Origin: a bacterium
Lineage (GTDB): Bacteria > CSSED10-310 > JAJRTK01
Direction of reading: 5' to 3'
DNA: 41,210 bases
Assembly: GCA_024278345.1 (NCBI GenBank)
Contig: JAJRTK010000099.1
Span: 1-41,210 of the forward strand
Every line of letters begins with the position of its first letter. The stretch's first letter is position 1. Positions 1-7,575 of the stretch are shown here, in pieces. Under the pieces are notes generated by a model. That model worked only from the letters and a program-made list of their open reading frames with translations. It ran no database searches and was not told the DNA's origin. The position numbers and the translations under genes were made by a program.

Positions 1-1210
1 ACTTCTCAGGCAGCTCTATCAAGATTGGCTCGATGCCCATGGGCCGGGTTTTGTGGGAGAAACCGTCGAGGGAGCCGATGGCGTCGTTCGGCTCGGTGGC
101 CGGTTGCAACAACGGGCTCTTGAGAGCCTGTTTGGGACCGTTCGGGTGAAGCGAACGGCGTACGGTGCGGAGGGCCACGATAGCCTCCGGCCCAAGGCAC
201 CGATTCTGGTCCTGACAGCGGAGGGGAAATCCGTGCCGGTTACGAAGAAAGAGTTGCGGCCCCAAACCCGTCGAGCCGCGGAAGCGAAGGAATCCCAGGG
301 CCAAAAGCCTCCGAAGGCCGGGCAGGTTCAGACGGCCCGCAAACGAGAAGCGATGGTGGCCTCGGTCTACGAGATCGACCGACACGAACGAACAGCGGAG
401 GAGTTTTTGAGTGAACTCCGGCCCGTCCGGGAGGCGACGAAGAAAAAGCGACCCTCCCCTCAAAACAAGGTGGTCTGGGCCTGAAACCTCCCCTCATTTC
501 CAGGCGGAAAGAGGGTTTGGGGGCTCGTTGACCGGTTGAAGGGCGATGAGAGGGGAGGGGCGGCGGACGGAGGGGAACTTACGCCGAAGGCGTGGGTCAT
601 GCCGGCCCGACCGGACCCCAACCAGCAGAAAAAAGCAGTTGTCGGAGTCTTTGACCTGGATGCGTCCCACAAGCAAAAAAAAATGAGGGGATGGCTCAGG
701 GTCTGGGCCAGCCTGAAGAAGGGCCGGAAGAGAGTTATCGAGGAACTCTTTGAGGAGGCCCAAGCCTGGGATCCAGAGCACCGCAAGGAGTGGGTCGATC
801 TCTTCCATGGGCTGAAGCATCCTTTAGACCTTGTGAAAGCCGAAGCCAAGAGGCGTGGCATTCATCTGGTCATGATTCTCGACCTGATGCATGTTTTGGG
901 GTACCTATGGGCAGCAGCCTTTGCCCTTCGCGGCCGAGAGGGGCATTGCGCCCAGGTCCAAGTGAAAACCTGGCTTGCCGTGCTTCTCCGGGGAAAGGCG
1001 AGCCGGTTTGCGGCGGCCGCTATCTGGTCAAAGACCGAATGGAACGGACGGGAGCCTGTTGGTCTCTGGCTGGTGCCGAAGCGATGCTCCAACTTCGGGC
1101 AATTTGGGGCAACGACGACTTTGACGAAACCCGGGACTTCCACGTTGCTCGTGAAGCCCGGAGGAACCATGAGGTGCTCCACAAATCAGAACTCGACTTC
1201 CAGCAGGTGC
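1..1210 (+). pseudogene. Degraded ISKra4-family transposase, left-truncated by window edge
   Basis: Two plus frames together give recognisable pieces of an ISKra4-type transposase. Frame 2 (from base 2) gives an N-terminal part with SLFGTVRVKRTAYGAEGHDSL, then LVLTAEGKSVPV and MVASVYEIDRHERTAEEFL, and after 700 [20 protein letters not shown] and [11 protein letters not shown]. Frame 1 from about 1015 gives [20 protein letters not shown] and the terminal RNH-containing part. From memory of the family, about 90 residues are missing after GHDSLRPKA (near 200). About 60 residues and the reading frame are lost near 990-1015. A small element interrupts the gene at 480-700. The 5' end lies outside the window. 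It is clearly non-functional. No inverted-repeat end was found between 1210 and 1364. Confidence 0.85.
480..700. mobile_element. Family C MITE-like insertion inside the transposase
   Basis: This 221-bp segment starts CCTGAAACCTCCCCTCATTT and ends with its near-complement (681-700), giving 17 of 20 matching positions. The word GTCTGGG flanks it directly on both sides (473-479 and 701-707); the direct repeat can be read up to 10 bp because its last bases merge with the element end. Removing the element and one flank joins codons for KVVWA to SLKKG, the continuous sequence expected in ISKra4 transposases. The insert brings an in-frame TGA at 482-484. It encodes no evident protein. The exact boundary is uncertain by 2-3 bases. 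Confidence 0.75.
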
Positions 1211-1364
1211 CCACCCACCGCATCTCAGGCTCGTTGTGTAGCTTATGTCGAGAAAGAGCCGCACCCGTCGCGAATCGTGGCTGGGGTGAATTTCTGCACC
1301 GAATGAGATATGCTTTTGGAGAAAGCATTTTGGATGTTTCGTCCGGGACTGATGGGAGTGAATC

Positions 1365-1907
1365 GTGAGAAATCGTTGGATACCGCGAAGTTCAGTAAGT
1401 TTGTTCTCCATGCTGGGACTTGGTCTTGTCATTGCCTTTCCCCTGTGGGCCCAATCACTTCAATCCCAGGTGACTGATGATTGGCTGAGTATCGACCAGG
1501 CCAAGTGCAAGCTATTCCTGCCGGGCCGCTGGTCGGTGGAGGTCAAACCGTCGGAGATCGGAGTCTGGATCTTGGCAAGCATGGAAGAAGGCAAGGTGAC
1601 CCTCACGGTGCAGAGCATCGAGGGCAAGCAGACAGCGACCCCGGAAAACCTCGAAAAAATTTTCTCCAAAGAGATCGCCAATGGCGCGAAGGCAAGCATA
1701 CTGGACAGAACTTCCAACAGGATTCGAGCACGCTATATCGCCTCCATCGAAAAGGAGCTCGTCGTCTTCGAGGCCCTTTTTGTCCGAGAAGGCAAGACGT
1801 CCTGGATGGTCTATGCTCGAGCTCTCATGGATGACACCGGCAAAGAGCTTCGCCTCGACAACCTGATGAAGTCGATCCTGAGCTCTTTTTCCCCAGCCGC
1901 AAAATGA
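1365..1907 (+). CDS. Secreted hypothetical protein
   Basis: A 180-residue protein starting at GTG 1365, with GGGAG about six bases upstream. Residues 1-30 form a signal peptide: basic start (MRNRW), hydrophobic stretch [13 protein letters not shown], and likely cleavage after WAQS. The mature part begins with a phrase resembling stress-response or PsbP/DUF1795-type folds ([20 protein letters not shown], then alternating hydrophobic strands) and ends in a helix that includes [12 protein letters not shown]. That fold is only a guess from pattern. An export function in the periplasm is inferred. It stands alone between the transposase remnant and a convergent membrane-protein gene. An internal ATG at 1410 would shorten the signal peptide and is less likely. 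Confidence 0.75.
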   Translation: MRNRWIPRSSVSLFSMLGLGLVIAFPLWAQSLQSQVTDDWLSIDQAKCKLFLPGRWSVEVKPSEIGVWILASMEEGKVTLTVQSIEGKQTATPENLEKIFSKEIANGAKASILDRTSNRIRARYIASIEKELVVFEALFVREGKTSWMVYARALMDDTGKELRLDNLMKSILSSFSPAAK

Positions 1908-1996
1908 CTCTGCTTCGCAAGCGCCCCCGAGTGCCCCCCATCCGCCCTTCATCGCCCTGGATCCCTGGCTTGTGCCCCAAGAGTGTGTCCCACACT

Positions 1997-2701
1997 CTAT
2001 TTCGGTAGAAGCCTGTAGTCGGTTCCCGGGGCCGGCGGAAGCTGCGCCGGGTCCACTGGCTTCTGGCCAAGAAAAAGGCCCAAAGGTGCGGTGGCAGCGC
2101 CAGTCATGAGCCCCACCTGTGCGGCAAGCATGGCATCCCACATTAGCTCAATCGCGATGGTTGGCGCTGGATTGGGGATCCATGAAAGAAGGCCCTGCAT
2201 GAAAATGAGGGCAAACCCTCCGATAAAGCCCGCGCGGAAACTGTGAATGACCCCGGCGAGGGCCGCCGAACGACTCTTGGAAGCTTCCGTCTTGCCAGCA
2301 GTTGCGGCCATGGACGATAGAGCTGCGTTCTCCAGCGAGCGCTTCGCGATCATCGCGGCAGGAATCAAGGGGAGCGAGAGCAAGGCGTAGGGCCACAATC
2401 CGAAATCGGTGAACCATCCGTTCATTGCGAGGATCCCGTAAGACACCCAACCGCCCACACCCAACACGACAAAACTGGCTAGACGCCCAAATCCGCGGGC
2501 CCGCTTCCACGCCGGCCCATGAGCGACGACCCGGCGCATCACCTCCGAGCGGCACCGGGAAAGCCGATAGTTCTGCATGATCCTATCTAGCCGGTTCTTC
2601 CATTCCTTGTACTGAACTCGATCTCCGGACAAAACCCGATGCAGCACCATTAGGGGCCAGCTAGCGCGGACCTTGAGTTCTTGTCGTTTGGCTAGTTGCA
2701 T
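1997..2701 (-). CDS. Integral membrane hypothetical protein
   Basis: I chose the ATG at 2701 (MQLAKRQELKVR) because GAGGA lies about eight bases upstream. An ATG at 2752 in the same frame has no ribosome site. The 234-residue protein has a basic N-terminal cytoplasmic segment of about 75 residues, then hydrophobic segments FVVLGVGGWVSYGILAM, YALLSLPLIPAAMIA, AGFIGGFALIFMQGLLSW and LMWDAMLAAQVGLMTGAA, so about four membrane spans. The tail PVDPAQLPPAPGTDYRLLPK is proline-rich. I do not recognise the family. It converges on the secreted protein at 1365-1907 with 89 bases between, where I see no clear terminator hairpin. Confidence 0.65.
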   Translation of the reverse strand: MQLAKRQELKVRASWPLMVLHRVLSGDRVQYKEWKNRLDRIMQNYRLSRCRSEVMRRVVAHGPAWKRARGFGRLASFVVLGVGGWVSYGILAMNGWFTDFGLWPYALLSLPLIPAAMIAKRSLENAALSSMAATAGKTEASKSRSAALAGVIHSFRAGFIGGFALIFMQGLLSWIPNPAPTIAIELMWDAMLAAQVGLMTGAATAPLGLFLGQKPVDPAQLPPAPGTDYRLLPK

Positions 2702-2854
2702 GGCTGATTCCTCGTTTTGCCCTGGATTTCCAATAGCGTTTCCCTTTATCATCTAATAATCTCAATCGACCGAATGTTCCATCCCTTTGCCCTGCATCGG
2801 GCTAGAGAAATGGTCATCCTCAACCCGTCATGGGTCCTGAAAGCGCCGAACTAA

Positions 2855-3853
2855 CTATCCCTGTGGCGATTTGTGTAGATTTCGCCACTTATTGGCGAGT
2901 TCTATCTCCCCGTGGCGAAGCACGTGGTTTTGGGGATATTCCTGGTTTTTTTTCTCGCACCATGCCGCTGTGGTTGCCACGGCTTCCAGGATCGGTCGCG
3001 GCTGAAACCCAAGCTCTCGGATGGCCTTTTCCGGCGGCGATAGATAGGGAAACCGCACGCTGCCCAGAGGATCGAGATCTTCCAGTGAAAGAGTTCCAAG
3101 GTTTTCCTGTGGGACCGAAATCAACTGAGGTTTTCGCCGAAGGACCCGAGCGATTTCCAGGATCAAATCCCGTAGTGTCAAGCAGTCGCGCTGGCACAGG
3201 TTGTAGGCTTGGCCAAACGCGTTTTCCCTTGCCTCGAGCACTTGAAGGATGCCAGTGGCAAGATCCTCGGAATCCGCCAAGTGAAACCGCTGCCGACCTC
3301 CGTCCACAAGCAGAATCGGGCCACCATCCAGAACCCTTTCCACATAGTATTGGAAGCGAAGAGTGTGGTCGTTCGGACCGATGACCACGGGAGGTCGCAC
3401 GATGCTCCATGGGGCATTCCGGTGAGACATGAGCTCAATCTCGGCTTCGATCTTACCCAAGGCATAAGCGGAGGCCATCTGTTTCGATGCGGTGAGTGTC
3501 TTGGGATCAACCGGCGCCATCTCCTCAAAGAAAGGCGGTCGAGCTCCGATGTCGTAGACGGAAGCGGACGATGTGAAGAGGTAATGCCCTGTCTGCTTGA
3601 AGAGGATTTCAGACGCATCTTGGATGTGGGAGCGGCCAAAGGCTATATTGTCGATGATGGCGTCGTAATCGTCGGTGACGACAGCACGAAGCGCCTCACG
3701 GTCTTGGCGATCCGCCTGCAAATGCCTAGCACCTCTGGGAACGGGGTTTCGGCCCCTGGAAAGAACGCTGACATCGCATCCACGTTCCAGCAGCAGTTCT
3801 ACGATGCGCCGCCCAAAAAAGCGCGTGCCTCCCAAAACCAAGATCTTTTTCAT
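2855..3853 (-). CDS. NAD(P)-dependent epimerase/reductase (atypical SDR)
   Basis: The ATG at 3853 (MKKILVLGGTRFFG) is preceded by AGGTGAGG and puts the nucleotide-binding motif GGTRFFG at residues 8-14, as in atypical extended SDRs; an ATG at 3910 in frame would add 19 unlikely residues. The central region carries SSASVYD and IVRPPVVIGPND, followed by DSEDLATGILQVLE, typical of nucleoside-diphosphate-sugar epimerases or isoflavone-reductase-like enzymes. The usual YxxxK appears replaced by a YALGK-type motif (ASAYALGKIEAE), which retains Tyr and Lys. It lies 40 bases downstream of a methyltransferase on the same strand, probably one operon. The last 25 residues are encoded by repeated TGGCGA-type inverted words (2863-2935) and may be non-homologous. 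Substrate unknown. Confidence 0.85.
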   Translation of the reverse strand: MKKILVLGGTRFFGRRIVELLLERGCDVSVLSRGRNPVPRGARHLQADRQDREALRAVVTDDYDAIIDNIAFGRSHIQDASEILFKQTGHYLFTSSASVYDIGARPPFFEEMAPVDPKTLTASKQMASAYALGKIEAEIELMSHRNAPWSIVRPPVVIGPNDHTLRFQYYVERVLDGGPILLVDGGRQRFHLADSEDLATGILQVLEARENAFGQAYNLCQRDCLTLRDLILEIARVLRRKPQLISVPQENLGTLSLEDLDPLGSVRFPYLSPPEKAIRELGFQPRPILEAVATTAAWCEKKNQEYPQNHVLRHGEIELANKWRNLHKSPQG

Positions 3854-3893
3854 CCTCAAAGCCTCACCTAGATCGCCAACGATCCATATAAAC

Positions 3894-4673
3894 TTACGTT
3901 TTCCGTCCAAGGAGCGTCATCCAGATGGAGTCTCTCCAGTGAAATTTCTTCGCTCCAGGGCCATCCTTGACATCGATGACCTCGATACCGCAATTCCAGA
4001 ACATTGCCACAAGCTCGTGGACGCTGTAGATTCGATGAACGGTGCTGATGATCCGTTGGCTTCCCTCCGTGGGGAGAAAGGTCCATTCCACGAGGAGTCT
4101 GCTCTCGGTGGGGATAAAAGAAACCTCCTGGAGTACGAAGCCATCCTGGCAATGGTCCCAGATTCGTGGCTGTGGCTCCAGGAGATAGGCGTCTCGGTTC
4201 ATGACCTCCAGAACCAGCCAGCCGCCAGTTTTGAGGACGCGACTGTATTCCTGAATAACCCGAAATTCATCGGCGTCAGAAAAAAAGCCGAAGCTATTGA
4301 ACATACAGATCACCGCCCCACAGGTGCGGTCCTTCAAGGGGATGTGCCGTACATCGGCCCGAACAAAGTGAGGTTGGGCCGTCACAAGGTGCCTTTCCCT
4401 GCGGGATCGGGCCAATTGGCCGGGCGAAAGATCGATTCCCAGAACCTCGTATCCCCGATTCCGAAGCTCGTATGCGTGGCGTCCTGCGCCACAGCATGCA
4501 TCCAGGATCAGATCGCCGGGAGCCGGTGCGATCCACTTTTCCAGCCGGTCCACTTCGGACCTGGTGACCTCCTGGCTCGTTGCCGCCACATTGAACCGGT
4601 CATAGTCCTCCCCCTCAAAATAGCTCTGGTACCATTTGCTTGCGGTCTCGCATTTTGACCCTTCCAGCACCAC
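3894..4673 (-). CDS. Class I SAM-dependent methyltransferase
   Basis: A 259-residue protein with the Rossmann SAM-binding motif LILDACCGAGRHAYEL (about residues 55-70), acidic motif II VLGIDLSPGQL, motif III region FVRADVRHIPL and motif IV AVICMFNSFGFF, followed by RVLKTGGWLVLEVMNRD. This is the pattern of YdaC/UbiE-like small-molecule methyltransferases; methyl acceptor unknown. The start is GTG at 4673 with AAGGAG four bases upstream; a second GTG follows directly. Downstream lies the epimerase, 40 bases away, so the two probably share a transcript. It diverges from the membrane protein at 4713 with only 39 bases between the starts, so promoters must overlap. Confidence 0.85.
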   Translation of the reverse strand: MVLEGSKCETASKWYQSYFEGEDYDRFNVAATSQEVTRSEVDRLEKWIAPAPGDLILDACCGAGRHAYELRNRGYEVLGIDLSPGQLARSRRERHLVTAQPHFVRADVRHIPLKDRTCGAVICMFNSFGFFSDADEFRVIQEYSRVLKTGGWLVLEVMNRDAYLLEPQPRIWDHCQDGFVLQEVSFIPTESRLLVEWTFLPTEGSQRIISTVHRIYSVHELVAMFWNCGIEVIDVKDGPGAKKFHWRDSIWMTLLGRKT

Positions 4674-4712
4674 GATCTCCTTGCTTTTGGGGGCTTTTCT
4701 TGAGGTGAATCC

Positions 4713-5309
4713 ATGGCTGCTTCAAAACCGATGAACTCTTCTTGTGTCCACGCTGAATGGGGAGCCCTTCTAGAAGAGGTGAGGCCATCGTTTCATCTTT
4801 ATTGCAGCTACATTTGTTTATTTCTAGCAGGCGGTGGAGGTCTTGCTTGGATCAAGTGGGGGGAAAGTCCCTGGTGGTGGCTCTTCTTCTTTACGCGCTT
4901 CCTTTGGCCCATGGCTTTTTTTTGCGGCGGGCTCACGGTCTGGGGCGCCTGGGGAGTATGGTTTTTAAAGAACGACCGGTTTCGGCTGTACGAAAAAGGT
5001 GTTTACCGAGGCCCGGCGCGGGAAAGGGGCGGTATCTACTTGGAGTATACCGGTATCCGCCAGCTCATTCTTTCCGCCGTACAGATTGCCCCGAGCCAAC
5101 GCCCCATCATCGGAAGTTACCGGATTCTTGGGGATCGAGCTGAAATTATCTTTTTCCCAAAACTCTACGCTGAGGCTGAGCTGCTTGCCCAGAAATTGGA
5201 GGATCTCGCGGGGCTGACTTGGAAAGATCTGGAATCGCCCTACACGGAGGTCAACGGGCCCAATGCTCACTCTTGTTCACGGCATCCCGGGGCATCCGGT
5301 GAACCTTGA
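4713..5309 (+). CDS. Membrane protein with bPH-like C-terminal part
   Basis: ATG 4713 is preceded by GAGGTG at good spacing. Residues about 27-47 (LYCSYICLFLAGGGGLAWI) and 55-85 (WWWLFFFTRFLWPMAFF and following) form two or three membrane spans. The region after them, NDRFRLYEKGVYRGPARERG with GIYLEYTGIRQL, looks like a small beta-rich membrane-linked domain of the bacterial PH type (inference from pattern). The tail is low in hydrophobic residues. Its last 43 bases overlap tail to tail with the HAD-like gene on the other strand, so the final 14 residues may be poorly constrained. Function unknown. Confidence 0.7.
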   Translation: MAASKPMNSSCVHAEWGALLEEVRPSFHLYCSYICLFLAGGGGLAWIKWGESPWWWLFFFTRFLWPMAFFCGGLTVWGAWGVWFLKNDRFRLYEKGVYRGPARERGGIYLEYTGIRQLILSAVQIAPSQRPIIGSYRILGDRAEIIFFPKLYAEAELLAQKLEDLAGLTWKDLESPYTEVNGPNAHSCSRHPGASGEP

Positions 5310-5740
5310 ACCTGAGCCAACCACGTGCGGACTTCCTTGAGAACCTCCAGAAGTTCGCCATCAGTTTTTCTACCGGCCCAGCGCCGGACCTGTCGAAATA
5401 CGAATTTCCCATTGCCTTCGTAAAGATCCTCCAAGACGCCTTGGTCCCTCAAGGTGCAGTTGTCATCGATCCAGAATCCCGGTTTGTCAGTCTCGATCGC
5501 CGCTGCTTTACATCCAGCCCATCGCTGGTAACTGATCATGGAAACGCTGGCTCCACAGCCGGTTAGAATCGCTTCCACCCGGTGTCGGGAAAAAGAGGTC
5601 AACCAACGGCAGTCCAGCTCACCCGCATGGCGCTTGACCCAAGTCAGCAGAGTCTGTAGATGGGGCCTGTAGTAGACTTGTTGGAGCCCCACCAGCAGGA
5701 GCGTGCCTTCGACATCCAAGTAAAGAACCGGTCGATCCAT
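5267..5740 (-). CDS. HAD-like hydrolase domain protein
   Basis: A 157-residue protein that begins VLYLDVEGTLLLVG and later has WLTSFSRHRVEAIL (Thr/Ser motif), a lysine in GCKAAAIE and FWIDDN (acidic motif). This order matches the HAD fold, in particular the small HAD domain seen in Swiss-Army-Knife RNA-repair type proteins (LDVDGVL, WxTSW, WIDDE; from memory). The second Asp of the DxD signature is Glu here (D-V-E), which in HAD phosphatases usually serves as general acid, so activity may be altered. It is transcribed against 4713-5309 with a 43-base overlap and divergently from the thioesterase at 5856. Confidence 0.75.
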   Translation of the reverse strand: MDRPVLYLDVEGTLLLVGLQQVYYRPHLQTLLTWVKRHAGELDCRWLTSFSRHRVEAILTGCGASVSMISYQRWAGCKAAAIETDKPGFWIDDNCTLRDQGVLEDLYEGNGKFVFRQVRRWAGRKTDGELLEVLKEVRTWLAQVQGSPDAPGCREQE

Positions 5741-5855
5741 GAAGTTGCTCCAGTGGCGGTCATGATGGTCGCTAGCGCCGGAAAAACGGTTATTTCAAAC
5801 GACTAGGCTCGCCTATTTATCCATTTTACCAAAGGCGGCTAAGGGAGTATTCATA

Positions 5856-6950
5856 ATGCGGCGCCATGGAAGCAGAAAGGGAGCAATGCGGATTCACGAA
5901 ACAACCATTGAAACGATTCAGTTCGTCATGCCGGAGCATGCAAACCCCCTGGGGACACTGTTTGGCGGCAAGATGATGCACTGGATGACAACCGCCGGAA
6001 CACTAGCGGCTTCAAGGGTATCGCGAGGTCCCGTGGTGCTCGGCTCCATGGACAACATTTCCTTCCTTTCGCCAGTTCAAGTGGGGGAGGTCGTAAACCT
6101 GCGGGCTTTTGTGGAGTGGATCGGAAATAGCTCCATGGAGGTTGCCATCGAGGTGGAATCAGAAGATCCCCGCACCGGTTTGCGGAAGCCCACGACACAA
6201 GCCCACATGGCGTTCGTCGCCATCGATCCCCATGGGCATCCTCGGGCATTTCCCGCAACCATCGAGACCTCCAATGAACAAGAGCAAACGAAACTTGACC
6301 AGGCATTGGAGCGGAAGAAGCGCCGGCTCGAAAGGATGGCAGCCCGCCGCCAGCGTGGGACATCAGCTTCGAAACTCCGCAAATGCTCCACGACCCATGG
6401 CGCGGAATCTCTGCGGATCGTCTTCCCTGAGAACGCTGTCCATTCTTCCCTCATGTTCGCTGGAGATCTCATGGAATCCATCGACGAAGTGGGCGGGATC
6501 TTGGCCCGAAGGAGAGCTAGAACGGTTGTCGTGACCGCAGCCATTGATGCCATGGATTTTTTTTACCCCATCCGTGTGGGCCATGTCCTGGCTCTTCGAG
6601 CCGGGCTCAACCTTGTGGGCCGCTCCTCCATGGAAGTCGGTGTCCGGGCCGAAGCGGAAAACCCCAGCACCGGAGAGAGTCGCCATACCTGTTCAGCTTA
6701 CCTGACGTTCGTCGCGCTGGACGGTGACGGGAAACCTGTGGCGCTCTCCCCTTTCCTGCCCACGACGGAGACCGAAAAACTTCGCTACCAGGCGGCGCAA
6801 CGGCGCCGAGAGCTTCGAATTCGCCGACTTCAACCGCCTCCAATGCTATCAGAACCCAACATCGGGAGAATGCTCCATGCGCCAGCCGAAAAGCTACAAA
6901 ATCCAAAAGGCCCTTCACTGGGTCCGCCAAGAGATGGACCAGCGCCCTGA
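5856..6950 (+). CDS. Acyl-CoA thioesterase with two hot-dog domains
   Basis: A 364-residue protein with two tandem hot-dog domains. Domain 1 (about residues 15-130) has MPEHANPLGTLFGGKMMHWM and SMDNISFLSPVQVGE. Domain 2 (about 180-310) has MFAGDLMESIDEVGGILA and IDAMDFFYPIRVGHVL. Between them lies a basic linker (RKKRRLERMAARRQR). This is the arrangement of BFIT/ACOT-type thioesterases, which hydrolyse acyl-CoA to free fatty acid and CoA. The helix that normally provides the catalytic acid reads MHWMTTAGT in domain 1 but MESIDEVGG in domain 2, so probably only the second site is active. Start 5856 has AAGGGAG with eight bases spacing; ATG 5886 is an alternative. The 3' end overlaps the next small gene by 74 bases. 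Confidence 0.88.
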   Translation: MRRHGSRKGAMRIHETTIETIQFVMPEHANPLGTLFGGKMMHWMTTAGTLAASRVSRGPVVLGSMDNISFLSPVQVGEVVNLRAFVEWIGNSSMEVAIEVESEDPRTGLRKPTTQAHMAFVAIDPHGHPRAFPATIETSNEQEQTKLDQALERKKRRLERMAARRQRGTSASKLRKCSTTHGAESLRIVFPENAVHSSLMFAGDLMESIDEVGGILARRRARTVVVTAAIDAMDFFYPIRVGHVLALRAGLNLVGRSSMEVGVRAEAENPSTGESRHTCSAYLTFVALDGDGKPVALSPFLPTTETEKLRYQAAQRRRELRIRRLQPPPMLSEPNIGRMLHAPAEKLQNPKGPSLGPPRDGPAP

Positions 6951-7062
6951 TGTCACAAGAAACCAGCTTCTCCAGGAAGCCGCGGTCAAATTTGACCTGG
7001 ATCCAAGAGAAACGGAAACAGTTCTTCACTTTAGCGTTTCCCCTGATCCGTCGGGCCCGTAA
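6877..7062 (+). CDS. Small helical protein overlapping the thioesterase
   Basis: A 61-residue reading frame starting at ATG 6877 with GGGAG eight bases upstream, overlapping the last 74 bases of the thioesterase in another frame. The sequence (KIQKALHWVRQEMDQRPDVT, then NQLLQEAAVKFDLDPRETET) has amphipathic helices and a helix-turn-helix-like spacing with conserved-looking Pro/Asp turns, unlike a random shadow frame. I do not know the family. Nothing overlaps its second half (6951-7062), which supports a real gene. A small inverted repeat, CTGGTT-GCA-AACCAG, follows the stop at 7065-7079. Confidence 0.6.
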   Translation: MRQPKSYKIQKALHWVRQEMDQRPDVTRNQLLQEAAVKFDLDPRETETVLHFSVSPDPSGP

Positions 7063-7064
7063 AT

Positions 7065-7079
7065 CTGGTTGCAAACCAG
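7065..7079. repeat. Short hairpin after the small gene
   Basis: CTGGTT, a three-base loop GCA and AACCAG form a perfect 6-bp stem directly after the stop codon of the 61-residue gene. There is no T-run after it, so a standard intrinsic terminator is not supported. It may be an mRNA 3' stabiliser or chance. Confidence 0.3.
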
Positions 7080-7138
7080 GAAATCCTGGCGTAAGCTGAA
7101 GAAATCAGTCATGGAACTTGCGCTTGAGGGGCTGGATC

Positions 7139-7573
7139 ATGGCTTCGGAGCGAATGATTACTTTTAGAGATTATCGTCGCATGCTGTGCGACTACTTTGT
7201 CCGTCCCGGCCCAAAATCGTTTCCGAGATCTCGGAAGACCCGGCTGCTCTTGCTGTGGAGTGCCACCCGATGCCTTGAGTTGGGCCAACCCTACGACGAG
7301 GGAGAGATCGACGATGCGATTCTGGAGTGGCAGGAGCGAATTGGTGGCCCCGTGGACATCGATCATGTGACAATTCGTCGGTATCTTGTGGATATGGGCT
7401 TCCTGGATCGCAATCCCTCTGGGACTGTTTACGCCGTCATCCACAGCTTTCTCGATGAAGGGGAATGGGACAAGGCAATCTTCGAGGCCGACGAAGAATC
7501 CGTCATCGAGGAGATCCGGAAGCAACGAGCCAAGGATCGCGGCCAGCATCGAGGGGGTAGACGCGGCTTTTGA
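7139..7573 (+). CDS. DUF2087 domain protein
   Basis: A 144-residue protein from ATG 7139, with GAGGGG about seven bases upstream; an in-frame TTG at 7118 is a worse start. The motif DIDHVTIRRYLVDMGFLDRN followed by SGTVY is the hallmark of DUF2087, a small domain often found in putative transcriptional regulators and metal-related proteins. The N-terminal helix ITFRDYRRMLCDYFV and the acidic helix after Y-A-V-I-H are consistent with an all-helical protein. The basic tail (KDRGQHRGGRRGF) may bind nucleic acid. The stop is only two bases from the opposing livF stop; together they form the palindrome TGACGTCA (7571-7578). A regulatory role is inference. Confidence 0.8.
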   Translation: MASERMITFRDYRRMLCDYFVRPGPKSFPRSRKTRLLLLWSATRCLELGQPYDEGEIDDAILEWQERIGGPVDIDHVTIRRYLVDMGFLDRNPSGTVYAVIHSFLDEGEWDKAIFEADEESVIEEIRKQRAKDRGQHRGGRRGF

Positions 7574-7575
7574 CG

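Noticed and set aside
536-600. Fifth copy of the 55-60 bp dispersed repeat inside element C
   Set aside because: GGCGGCGGACGG and GGGGAACTT resemble parts of it, but the block order and the GGGAGCGGA core are not kept.
1210-1364. Right terminal repeat of the ISKra4 element
   Set aside because: No sequence resembling the family A ends, and no other inverted match to the visible left part, since the left end is outside the window.
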